This document shows, one piece after another, positions 1 to 6,410 of a stretch of DNA of 8,982 nucleotides. Position 1 is the first letter of the stretch. Each line of letters starts with the position of its first letter. A program made the translations under genes and the position numbers. This stretch comes from an uncultured Clostridia bacterium (GTDB taxonomy: Bacteria > Bacillota > Clostridia > Oscillospirales > Ruminococcaceae). The stretch lies in contig CAMVBT010000082.1 in assembly GCA_947165805.1 (NCBI GenBank), positions 1 to 8,982 on the forward strand, read 5' to 3'. The notes below the pieces were generated by a model, which did not search any database, had not been told where the DNA came from, and saw nothing but the letters and a program-made list of their open reading frames with translations.

Positions 1-735
1 TACGCGGTGGTGAATATCCACCACTTCGACGAGTTCATCATCAGACGCAACGACATTGAGGAGAGCAGCAAGTTTTTCAGAACACTCTGGACGCAGATAG
101 CGGAGTATTTCAAGGATTATCCGTCAAAGCTCGTGTTCGAGGGCTATAACGAATACCTCGGCGGCGACCGCTTTGACGAAAGCGGCGAGCTCGTGAAGCA
201 GAAGAAGGACGACGCCTATCTCTCCACGAACACGCTCAATCAGGTATTCGTCGATGCCGTAAGAGCAACCGGCGGCAGCAACACCGAAAGGACGCTCATA
301 ATATCGGGATACTGGACGAACATCGACAACACGACATCGAAGCGCTTCCTCATACCGACGGACAAGACCGCCGACAGGCTCATGGTCTCTGTGCATTATG
401 TTGACAACGCGATGTACTGGATGAATCAGATAGGCTCGCAGGGCTGGCTCGACTATACCGACAGTCAGCTCGCGCTGCTGGACAACGCCTTCGGCAGCAA
501 GGGCATACCCGTATTCCTCGGCGAAACAACATCGAGATACCCGAAAAGCAATTTCGCGAAGGACGCTATATATACGGACTCCTCCGAATGCCTGAAGATC
601 GTGCTCGAGAAGATCACGGAGCACGGATTCGTGCCGGTGCTGTGGGACGTTACGGGCAACTTCTACTCCCGCGATACCTGCTCGATAAAGGACGCGAACG
701 ACGCGCAGGTCATAAGCTCGCTTTCCCATTCATAG
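1..735 (+). CDS. GH5 family glycoside hydrolase (cellulase-type), C-terminal part
   Basis: Partial gene, open from the left edge to a TAG at 733-735. It matches the C-terminal two thirds of a family 5 glycosidase, the retaining enzymes that cut beta-1,4-glucans or mannans and are usually secreted. Visible motifs, in order, are VVNIHH near the left edge (the conserved His strand), FEGYNE with the expected acid/base Glu at codon 151-153, VHYVD (the conserved His after the acid/base strand), VFLGE with the expected nucleophile Glu at codon 523-525, and PVLWD with the subsite Trp near the end. Both catalytic Glu residues are therefore intact. The protein ends soon after the last barrel strand, so it has no C-terminal dockerin or carbohydrate-binding module; any such module or signal peptide would lie upstream of the window. 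No hairpin terminator follows. The exact substrate (cellulose, mannan, xyloglucan) cannot be told from this part. Confidence 0.88.
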   Translation, partial: YAVVNIHHFDEFIIRRNDIEESSKFFRTLWTQIAEYFKDYPSKLVFEGYNEYLGGDRFDESGELVKQKKDDAYLSTNTLNQVFVDAVRATGGSNTERTLIISGYWTNIDNTTSKRFLIPTDKTADRLMVSVHYVDNAMYWMNQIGSQGWLDYTDSQLALLDNAFGSKGIPVFLGETTSRYPKSNFAKDAIYTDSSECLKIVLEKITEHGFVPVLWDVTGNFYSRDTCSIKDANDAQVISSLSHS

Positions 736-765
736 TATTTTTATAAAATTTCCCATCTTCTCCCA

Positions 766-794
766 TTGATTTTTTCGGTTATATGTGATATAAT
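766..794 (+). promoter_or_regulatory. Sigma-A promoter of the FN3 protein gene
   Basis: TTGATT at 766-771, a 17-base spacer, then TATAAT at 789-794 preceded by TGA, which gives an extended -10 (TGnTATAAT). Transcription would start near 801, leaving a leader of about 50 nt before the ATG at 854. A short possible hairpin (GCGG 807-810 with CCGC 818-821) lies at the start of this leader. Confidence 0.75.
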
Positions 795-838
795 TATTGT
801 ATTAAGGCGGTCATAAGCCGCGGAAAAGGAAAAATGTC

Positions 839-845
839 AGGAGGG
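839..845 (+). promoter_or_regulatory. Strong ribosome binding site for the FN3 gene
   Basis: AGGAGGG lies 8 bases before the ATG at 854 and fixes this as the start codon. Confidence 0.85.
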
Positions 846-853
846 ACTTTACT

Positions 854-1753
854 ATGAAGAAAAAAATAAGATTTCTGGGTGTACTGCTTGCGGGTGTGAT
901 CGCGTTCGCCGGGTTCCCGGCGGTAAGTCAGCCGCTCACGGTACCGGCAAGCGCCGCATCGACGACAACCGCATCGACGACAGCGACAAAAAAGCTCGCG
1001 GCTCCCAAAAATCTCAAGGCGACCGTATCCGGAACAACTGTCAAGCTGACATGGAAAAAGGTCTCCGGCGCCGACGCGTACAGGGTCTACAAGCTCAACA
1101 GCAAGACCGGCAAGTATGAAACTCTCAAGAACGTCGCAAAAACGAGCCTTACCGTAAAGAACCTCGCTGCAGGTACATATAAGTTCAAGGTTGCGGCTCT
1201 TGTGAAGAACGGAAGCAAATATTCCGTTCAGACCAAGTCCTCGGCAGTTACGGCAAAGGTAAAGGCGGCTGAAAAGACGGCTTCCGCTTCCCTGCCGATA
1301 ACCTTCCCGGCTTTCGGAACGGCGAAGAACGATGTCGTCAAGACAATGGCGCTGACCGACGGCTGCGACGTGGGACTTATCAGAGACGGCGTATACGGCT
1401 ATGGCGGCATGAAAAAGATCAACGGCACCGAATGTACCGTGATGCTCTACTTCAACTCCGACGGCAAGTTTTTCTACGGAGCGGCATTAATACCGGGAAG
1501 CTCGTCGAAGTTCACGGCTCTGTACTCCGATATCAAGGCTGTCAAGGGCAAGGCCGACATCAATATGGATACCAACGGCGTAACGCTGTATGAATGGGTG
1601 GATTCCAAGGACGAGACTCTCATCGCTCTTATCGGTTCCGAAAGCTCCGACGGCTCAATGTTCATGGCCATGAGCAGCAAGTACATTCCCGCCGGTTTAA
1701 AGAAATCCGACGGCGCGGACTTAGCCTCCCTTTTTGAAATAATAACATCATAA
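854..1753 (+). CDS. Secreted protein with one fibronectin type III domain and an unassigned C-terminal domain
   Basis: A 299-residue exported protein. Residues 1-34 form a Sec signal peptide: MKKK, a hydrophobic core (about 7-20), and a likely signal peptidase I site after Ala32-Ser33-Ala34. A Thr/Ser/Ala linker (35-46) comes from a short DNA repeat. Residues 48-136 are a fibronectin type III domain, recognisable from APKNLKAT, VKLTWKKVSGADAYRVYK and GTYKFKVAAL. Residues 148-280 form a second domain that I cannot name. Its opening (FPAFGTAKNDVVKTM) and alternating strands weakly recall the small SmpA/BamE-like fold found in many Firmicute exported proteins, but that is a guess. There is no LPXTG, transmembrane anchor or dockerin, so the protein is probably free or loosely attached to the cell surface. 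It is a single-gene unit with its own promoter and terminator. It follows a GH5 gene, which would fit a surface role in polysaccharide use but does not prove it. Confidence 0.85.
   Translation: MKKKIRFLGVLLAGVIAFAGFPAVSQPLTVPASAASTTTASTTATKKLAAPKNLKATVSGTTVKLTWKKVSGADAYRVYKLNSKTGKYETLKNVAKTSLTVKNLAAGTYKFKVAALVKNGSKYSVQTKSSAVTAKVKAAEKTASASLPITFPAFGTAKNDVVKTMALTDGCDVGLIRDGVYGYGGMKKINGTECTVMLYFNSDGKFFYGAALIPGSSSKFTALYSDIKAVKGKADINMDTNGVTLYEWVDSKDETLIALIGSESSDGSMFMAMSSKYIPAGLKKSDGADLASLFEIITS
954..982 (+). repeat. Short tandem repeat encoding the Thr/Ser/Ala linker
   Basis: CCGCATCGACGACA occurs at 954-967 and again at 969-982, a 15-base period that keeps the reading frame. It encodes the repeated A-S-T-T stretch just after the predicted signal peptide cleavage site. 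Because the period is a multiple of three, copy-number changes would alter linker length without breaking the gene. Confidence 0.85.
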
Positions 1754-1766
1754 GTGACAACACCAC

Positions 1767-1803
1767 GGACTCCCGGAGAAAATATCTCCGGGAGTCCTTT
1801 TTT
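1767..1803 (+). terminator. Intrinsic terminator of the FN3 protein gene
   Basis: A 13-bp perfect stem (1767-1779 with 1785-1797) around a 5-base loop, followed by six T residues (1798-1803). It starts 14 bases after the stop codon and should separate this gene from the signalling operon downstream. Confidence 0.95.
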
Positions 1804-1839
1804 GAATTTAATTTTTGTCTGATTTGTTAAATTTTGCTC

Positions 1840-1868
1840 TTTACATCAATTGCTTTTTGTGCTATAAT
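1840..1868 (+). promoter_or_regulatory. Sigma-A promoter of the GGDEF/hybrid-kinase operon
   Basis: TTTACA at 1840-1845, a 17-base spacer, and TATAAT at 1863-1868 with TGC just before it (extended -10). Transcription is expected to start near 1875, giving a leader of roughly 125 nt before the chosen start codon at 2000. Confidence 0.8.
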
Positions 1869-1886
1869 GATATTAAATATATGCTG

Positions 1887-1923
1887 TGTCACTGCTTGCG
1901 GATATCTTTGGCAGACAGTGACA
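1887..1923 (+). repeat. Inverted repeat / leader hairpin upstream of the GGDEF gene
   Basis: TGTCACTG (1887-1894) is the exact reverse complement of CAGTGACA (1916-1923), with a 21-base loop between. It begins about a dozen bases after the predicted transcription start. A second small hairpin follows directly (GAATGA 1926-1931 with TCATTC 1939-1944). The repeat could be an RNA stem in the leader or a DNA operator. No known riboswitch was recognised. Confidence 0.55.
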
Positions 1924-1987
1924 GAGAATGAATATGTATCATTCGGCGCCGCAAAGAGCCCGCGTCGCAGCAACAGATCTCTCCGGA

Positions 1988-1995
1988 AGAAGGTG
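1988..1995 (+). promoter_or_regulatory. Ribosome binding site that decides the GGDEF gene start
   Basis: AGAAGGTG-type sequence (AAGGTG at 1990-1995) lies 4 bases before the ATG at 2000. It resembles AGGAGGTG. The in-frame ATG at 1928 has no comparable site. Confidence 0.6.
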
Positions 1996-1999
1996 TATC

Positions 2000-3361
2000 A
2001 TGAAACGGAAGATAGACCCGATGTCAAAATATATGGCGCTGCTCGTGTTGATACGGTTCAGCGTGAACACCGTGCTCGGTATCCTTCTGACTTATCAGTC
2101 CGCCACGGCGATGAAGTCGCAGATAAACAGCCGTATGCTCGATATCTCGAATACCGCCGCTTCAATGATCGACGGCAACGCGCTCAGAACAGTAACTCCC
2201 GACGACAGGGGCGCGCCGGAATATGAACAGATCATGAGCACGCTGCGCGAGTTCAGCGAAAACATTGAGCTCGAATATATCTACTGCATCAGAGACGACG
2301 GCGACAAGCACTTCTCATTCGGCCTCGACCCGACGCTCAATAACCCCGGGGTCTTCGGCGAACCGGTGACCTACACTGATGCGCTGTACAGGGCGAGCAG
2401 AGGTATGCCGGCCGTGGACGAGGCACCCTATAAGGACGATTGGGGCGAGTTCTACAGTTCGTACAGCCCGGTGTTCGATTCCTCGGGCAGAGTCGCGGGC
2501 ATTGTCGCGGTCGATTTCAGCAAGCAGTATTACGACGCGAAGGTCGCCCCGATGATCTGGACAACGGTCATCACCACGGCATCGTCGCTCCTCGCTGCGG
2601 CAGTGCTGGTAATGACGCTCACAAGCAGATACCGCCAGCGAATACGCATGGTCAACGGCCAGCTCAACGACCTCGCCGACAACTTCGAAAAGCTGATGCA
2701 CGAGGTAAGGAATATGTCCGGCGTGAACGTCACCGAAGCCGGAAGCGCCGCACAGACCGGCTCCGTGCGCTATGATGGCGACGACGACATCGAGTCGATG
2801 CGAATGAAGATACTCGCACTGCGCGACGAGCTGCACTTACAGATAGAGGAGGTCAAGGCTCAGGCGTACCTCGACGGTATGACGGGAGTACTGAACAAGA
2901 CATCATACCTCCAGACGGAAAAGCACATCAACGAGGCGATAAAGGAAGGAACAGCCGCGTTCTCGGTCATAGTGCTGGATATGAACGGACTGAAAAGCAT
3001 CAACGACGATCTCGGCCACGAATACGGCGATATGGCGATAATCGACGCCACGAAGGCGCTGACCTCGGTCTTTGACAAGAGCGAGATATATCGCATAGGC
3101 GGCGACGAGTGCATAGTCATACTGAACACGATATCCGAGGACGAGATAAAGAGCAGCATAGCGCGCCTCGAGTACCGCATAGCACAGGACAATGTGAACG
3201 AAAAGCCGTACAAAAAACCGCTGAGCATCTCCATGGGCTACTCGATCTACGACAGGAACGCGGACAAGGACTACAAAGAGGTGTTCCACCGCGCGGACAA
3301 GTGTATGTATGAGGATAAGGCCGCCTACTATATGAAGAAGGGCGACCGCCGCAGAAGATAA
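2000..3361 (+). CDS. Membrane-bound GGDEF diguanylate cyclase with an extracytoplasmic sensor domain
   Basis: A 453-residue protein predicted to make cyclic di-GMP from two GTP at the inner face of the membrane. Membrane segments lie at about residues 11-31 and 184-208. Between them is an exported PAS/Cache-like sensor that ends in a typical strand pair (SSYSPVFDSSGRVAGIVAVDFS, about 153-174, split here by eye). A linker with an acidic patch (259-264) and a probable coiled coil (264-288) leads to the GGDEF domain (about 288-447). Kept residues are DGMTGVLN (292-299), metal-binding Asp327, guanine-site Asn335 and Asp344, and the signature GGDEC at 367-371. The last signature residue is Cys instead of Phe; the catalytic G-G-D-E part is intact, so activity is likely. 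The RxxD inhibitory site is missing: the matching positions read V-F-D-K. The start at 2000 is preferred over an in-frame ATG at 1928 because of its ribosome binding site and the membrane-protein-like N-terminus (MKRK). It is the first gene of a two-gene operon. Confidence 0.9.
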   Translation: MKRKIDPMSKYMALLVLIRFSVNTVLGILLTYQSATAMKSQINSRMLDISNTAASMIDGNALRTVTPDDRGAPEYEQIMSTLREFSENIELEYIYCIRDDGDKHFSFGLDPTLNNPGVFGEPVTYTDALYRASRGMPAVDEAPYKDDWGEFYSSYSPVFDSSGRVAGIVAVDFSKQYYDAKVAPMIWTTVITTASSLLAAAVLVMTLTSRYRQRIRMVNGQLNDLADNFEKLMHEVRNMSGVNVTEAGSAAQTGSVRYDGDDDIESMRMKILALRDELHLQIEEVKAQAYLDGMTGVLNKTSYLQTEKHINEAIKEGTAAFSVIVLDMNGLKSINDDLGHEYGDMAIIDATKALTSVFDKSEIYRIGGDECIVILNTISEDEIKSSIARLEYRIAQDNVNEKPYKKPLSISMGYSIYDRNADKDYKEVFHRADKCMYEDKAAYYMKKGDRRRR

Positions 3362-3385
3362 AAAACTTACCGAAAGGGAAAAACG

Positions 3386-6352
3386 ATGGGCAAGGCCACA
3401 ACAAAGGAAAAGCTTCTCATACTTAAATATGTTATCGTCACTCTGCTTGTAGCGGCACTGTTCTCGGCTGTCCTGTTCGGTTTCCACAACAGACTGCATA
3501 CCGAAATAACCGAGAGCATGGTGAAGGGCGGAAAGCTGTCGGCTACCGAGGCTTCGGACCTTCTCGACAACTATCTCGACGTCAACATCGACTGTGTGAG
3601 CCTCACGGCTTACGCGCTTGACAAGATGATAACGGAAGGCCGTCAGGACAGTGAGATACAGACTTATATCACCGAGCAGTCGGCGGCGTTCACAAATGCC
3701 GTCAACGAGAACGTTACGGGACTCTACGGCTACATAAACGGCAGATTTTTCAGCGGTACGGGCTGGGTGCCGCCCGAGGACTACGACGCGACCATACGCC
3801 CGTGGTACACCAAGCCGATGTCCCAGCCCGGCGTGCTCACCATACTCGACCCGTATGTGGACGTTCAGACAGGCAATGTCATGCTCGCTGTCGGCAAGAC
3901 CCTCTGCGACGGCAAAAGCGTCATCTCCGTCGATGTGTCCCTCGACAGGATACAGGCGATAACCGAAAAGGCAACGATGTTCGAGAATTCCGACACCGTG
4001 ATGATACTCAATGAGGGAGGCATCGTGGTAGCGAACTCCGACGCAAAACAGGTCGGCAGAGACTACGGCACCGAGACCGATACCTTCGGAGCCGCCGTTT
4101 TCAGCAAGATACTGCTCGACACCAACGACCACTTTGAGCTGTTCTTCGAGAACCGTCATTACTTAATCTACGCCGCCGAGATCAGAAACGGCTGGCACTG
4201 CGTCTCCGTTATGGACGTGACCGAGAAGTTCGCGAAGCTCGAGATAATGCTCCTTCTTACTGCACTGACAGCGCTCACGACACTGGTGATACTTACCGTG
4301 ATAATGATAAGAGCCGGCAGACGCCAGCTCAAAGCCGAGGAGATGAACAACCAGCTCTCCGCGACCTCCGATATATATGTCTCGATGCACGAGATAAACT
4401 TCGTGAAGGATACGTTCGTCGTTATCCGCAGCTCGGTCGATGAGGTCACGGAGTTTGTCGGAAACACGCGCAGCCATTGTCAGGAAATGATAAACAAGGT
4501 CATGGAGAGCCGCTCCGACCCCTCGTCGAAAGAGGCGATCCTCGAATTCGTTGATTTCACCACCCTCAACCACAGGCTTATCGACCGCGACACGATAACC
4601 ACGGAGTTCCTCAGCTCCGACGGGAAGTGGCGCAGAGCGCGCTTCATCGTATCGGAAAGACTGCAGGGCGGCAAGGTGGCGAGCGCTATCTTCCTCGTCG
4701 AGGATATCGACGCCGAAAAGCGCGAGCGTGATATGACCAGCGAGGCTGTGACCGTGATGAACGAGCAGATCGCCTCGATAGCCAATATCTACTTCTCCAT
4801 GCACGATATAGACCTTCCCAGCGATACGTTCAGCGAGATAAAGAACAAGGTGCAGAGAGTCTCCGACCTCATAGGCGGCAGGACCGACCACGCGCAGGAG
4901 ACCATATACTCCGTAATGGATCAGATGACCAGCGAGGTCTCGCGCGAGATCATACATGAGTTCGTCAATCTGTCCACGCTCAACGAGCGCCTGAAAGACA
5001 CCAACACGGTCACCGAGGAATTCCTGAGCCACAAGGGCGTATGGAGCCGCGCGAGATTCGTGGTCTCCAAGCGCGCTCCCGACGGCAGCATAGAGCACGT
5101 CCTGTGGCTGGTCGAGGGCATCGACGCGGAGAAGCGCAGAAGAGAAAAGCTCATAACCCTCTCGGAAAAGGCTGTCGCCGCGAACGCCGCGAAGTCGTCG
5201 TTCCTTTCGAGAGTATCGCATAACATAAGAATGCCCGTACACGCCATACTCGGCATGAACGAGCTGATACTGCGGGAAAACAAGGACAAGAATGTACGTC
5301 TGTATGCCGAGAACATACGCAATTCCGGCTCTACCCTGCTCGGACTCGCGAACGACCTGCTCGTTATTTCGGGCATCGAGGCCGGCAAGACAAGGATCAC
5401 TCCGGTAAAGTACGATGTTTCGTGCATGATAAGCGATCTCGCGAACATGATACAGCCCGAGGCCGACAGCCGCGGACTCGCGCTGACGCTCGACATAGGC
5501 TCCGATATCCCGAGAATGCTGCGCGGCGACGATACGCACCTGAAACAGGTCATAATGAACCTGCTCAACAACGCGGTCAACAACACGGAGAAGGGCAGCG
5601 TGACCTTCTCCGTGCATTATGAAGATATACCCGCGGAGCACGGCAAGATCATGCTCGACGTATCCGTAAAGGACACAGGCTCCGGAATGAAGCCCGAAGA
5701 TGTCGAGAAGCTCCTCGCGTCCGACAGCGCCAATGAAAGCAGCGAAAGCATCGGCATAACCATAGCCGCCACCCTGCTGAAAATGATGGGAAGCAAGCTG
5801 CGCGCGGAGAGTATGCCCGGGCTCGGCACCATGCTCTATTTCCGCATAAAGCAGGACGTTGTCAGCCGTGAGCCCCTCGGCAACTATGAAGCCGCGTACA
5901 AGCGCGCTGTCGAGAAGCGCCGCGCATACTGCGAGAAGTTCCGCGCACCCGAGGCGTCGGCTCTCGTCGCGGACGATATCCCGATAAACCTCATGCTGAT
6001 GAACAAGCTGCTCAGCAGCACGGGCATACACACAGACACAGCCCTCAGCGGCGAGCAGGCCGTCAAGCTCGCGAACTCGAAGCACTACGACATAATCATA
6101 CTCGATCAGATAATGCCCGAAAAGAACGGCGTGGAAACTCTTCAGGAGATACGCAGCGGCAAGGAGTCGAAGAATACACGCACTCCCGCCGTATGCCTCA
6201 CCGCCAACGCCCGGTTCGGCTCGAGAGAGCAGTATATCAGCGTGGGCTTCGACGATTACCTGACCAAGCCACTCGACCCCGAAAAGCTCGAGGAAACGCT
6301 GATAAAGCTGCTGCCGAAGGAAAAGATAGAGTTCATCAAGGAAGAAGAATAA
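3386..6352 (+). CDS. Membrane hybrid histidine kinase: dCache sensor, two PAS-like repeats, degenerate kinase core, receiver
   Basis: A 988-residue protein, 24 bases after the GGDEF gene, with AAAGGG 7 bases before its ATG; the two are co-transcribed. Membrane segments lie at about 11-32 and 286-308. Residues 37-280 form an exported dCache_1 domain (RPWY at 138-141, DPY at 155-157, VDVS at 182-185). Two homologous PAS-like modules follow (321-449 and 459-587). The HisKA region has its His at 612, but the motif reads H-N-I-R-M-P where H-E/D-x-x-T/N-P is usual. The ATPase domain has an N-box (QVIMNLLNNA, 721-730), G1 (DTGSG, 763-767) and a G3-like PGLGTM (811-816), but no clear F-box, and G2 (usually GLGL) reads SIGIT (788-792). 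The C-terminal receiver (about 857-977) is complete: acidic pair Asp863-Asp864, phosphoacceptor Asp907, Thr939 and Lys961. Autophosphorylation is therefore doubtful while the receiver looks functional. There is no output domain after the receiver. Confidence 0.9.
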   Translation: MGKATTKEKLLILKYVIVTLLVAALFSAVLFGFHNRLHTEITESMVKGGKLSATEASDLLDNYLDVNIDCVSLTAYALDKMITEGRQDSEIQTYITEQSAAFTNAVNENVTGLYGYINGRFFSGTGWVPPEDYDATIRPWYTKPMSQPGVLTILDPYVDVQTGNVMLAVGKTLCDGKSVISVDVSLDRIQAITEKATMFENSDTVMILNEGGIVVANSDAKQVGRDYGTETDTFGAAVFSKILLDTNDHFELFFENRHYLIYAAEIRNGWHCVSVMDVTEKFAKLEIMLLLTALTALTTLVILTVIMIRAGRRQLKAEEMNNQLSATSDIYVSMHEINFVKDTFVVIRSSVDEVTEFVGNTRSHCQEMINKVMESRSDPSSKEAILEFVDFTTLNHRLIDRDTITTEFLSSDGKWRRARFIVSERLQGGKVASAIFLVEDIDAEKRERDMTSEAVTVMNEQIASIANIYFSMHDIDLPSDTFSEIKNKVQRVSDLIGGRTDHAQETIYSVMDQMTSEVSREIIHEFVNLSTLNERLKDTNTVTEEFLSHKGVWSRARFVVSKRAPDGSIEHVLWLVEGIDAEKRRREKLITLSEKAVAANAAKSSFLSRVSHNIRMPVHAILGMNELILRENKDKNVRLYAENIRNSGSTLLGLANDLLVISGIEAGKTRITPVKYDVSCMISDLANMIQPEADSRGLALTLDIGSDIPRMLRGDDTHLKQVIMNLLNNAVNNTEKGSVTFSVHYEDIPAEHGKIMLDVSVKDTGSGMKPEDVEKLLASDSANESSESIGITIAATLLKMMGSKLRAESMPGLGTMLYFRIKQDVVSREPLGNYEAAYKRAVEKRRAYCEKFRAPEASALVADDIPINLMLMNKLLSSTGIHTDTALSGEQAVKLANSKHYDIIILDQIMPEKNGVETLQEIRSGKESKNTRTPAVCLTANARFGSREQYISVGFDDYLTKPLDPEKLEETLIKLLPKEKIEFIKEEE
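4346..5146 (+). repeat. Tandem duplication of a PAS-like module within the hybrid kinase gene
   Basis: Copies at 4346-4732 (residues 321-449) and 4760-5146 (residues 459-587) align without a gap over 129 residues at a constant offset of 138, with about 45% identity counted by eye. Shared anchors are IY-SMH, DTF, EFV--TLN-RL, EFLS--G-W-RARF-VS and LVE-IDAEKR. This module is, from general knowledge, common in Firmicute gut-bacterial GGDEF and hybrid-kinase proteins and is usually described as PAS-like. Confidence 0.85.
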
Positions 6353-6369
6353 GCAGGTATTATAGCAAG

Positions 6370-6406
6370 ACCCCGCCGGACGCGCTCCGACGGGGTTTGT
6401 TTTTTT
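6370..6406 (+). terminator. Intrinsic terminator of the GGDEF/hybrid-kinase operon
   Basis: The stem runs 6370-6380 with 6386-6396 around the loop CGCGC, with one C-A mismatch, followed by TTTGTTTTTTT (6396-6406). It lies between two convergent genes. On the minus strand the hairpin would be followed by TCTTGCTA, a poor U-tract, so it probably works mainly for the plus-strand operon. Confidence 0.9.
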
Positions 6407-6410
6407 ACCG

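Noticed and set aside
124..729. 201-codon open frame antisense to the GH5 gene
   Set aside because: Codon-register shadow of the GH5 gene; no recognisable protein.
1926..1986. Possible c-di-GMP-I (GEMM) riboswitch, suggested by CGCAAAG next to a hairpin before a GGDEF gene
   Set aside because: The preceding hairpin has a 7-base loop rather than the GNRA tetraloop, and the CAGGGCAAACC and GGUAGC-type segments are not found. It is kept only as an unassigned structured leader.
1928..1999. Upstream in-frame ATG that would add 24 residues to the GGDEF protein
   Set aside because: No ribosome binding site, it lies inside the leader hairpins, and the added residues are not like a membrane protein N-terminus.
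1834..2226. 130-codon plus-strand open frame overlapping the promoter and leader
   Set aside because: It begins upstream of the -35 box of the promoter that would transcribe it, and it overlaps the GGDEF gene in another frame.
2903..4159. 418-codon antisense open frame spanning the GGDEF and kinase genes
   Set aside because: Both sense genes happen to share the same frame, so the codon-register shadow runs across their junction. The sense proteins are clearly real.
4163..6085. Very long open frame (640 codons) antisense to the hybrid kinase gene
   Set aside because: It is in exact codon register with the sense gene, so it stays open only because the sense gene avoids TTA, CTA and TCA codons. 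The translation is rich in Val, Arg, Tyr and His and resembles no family.
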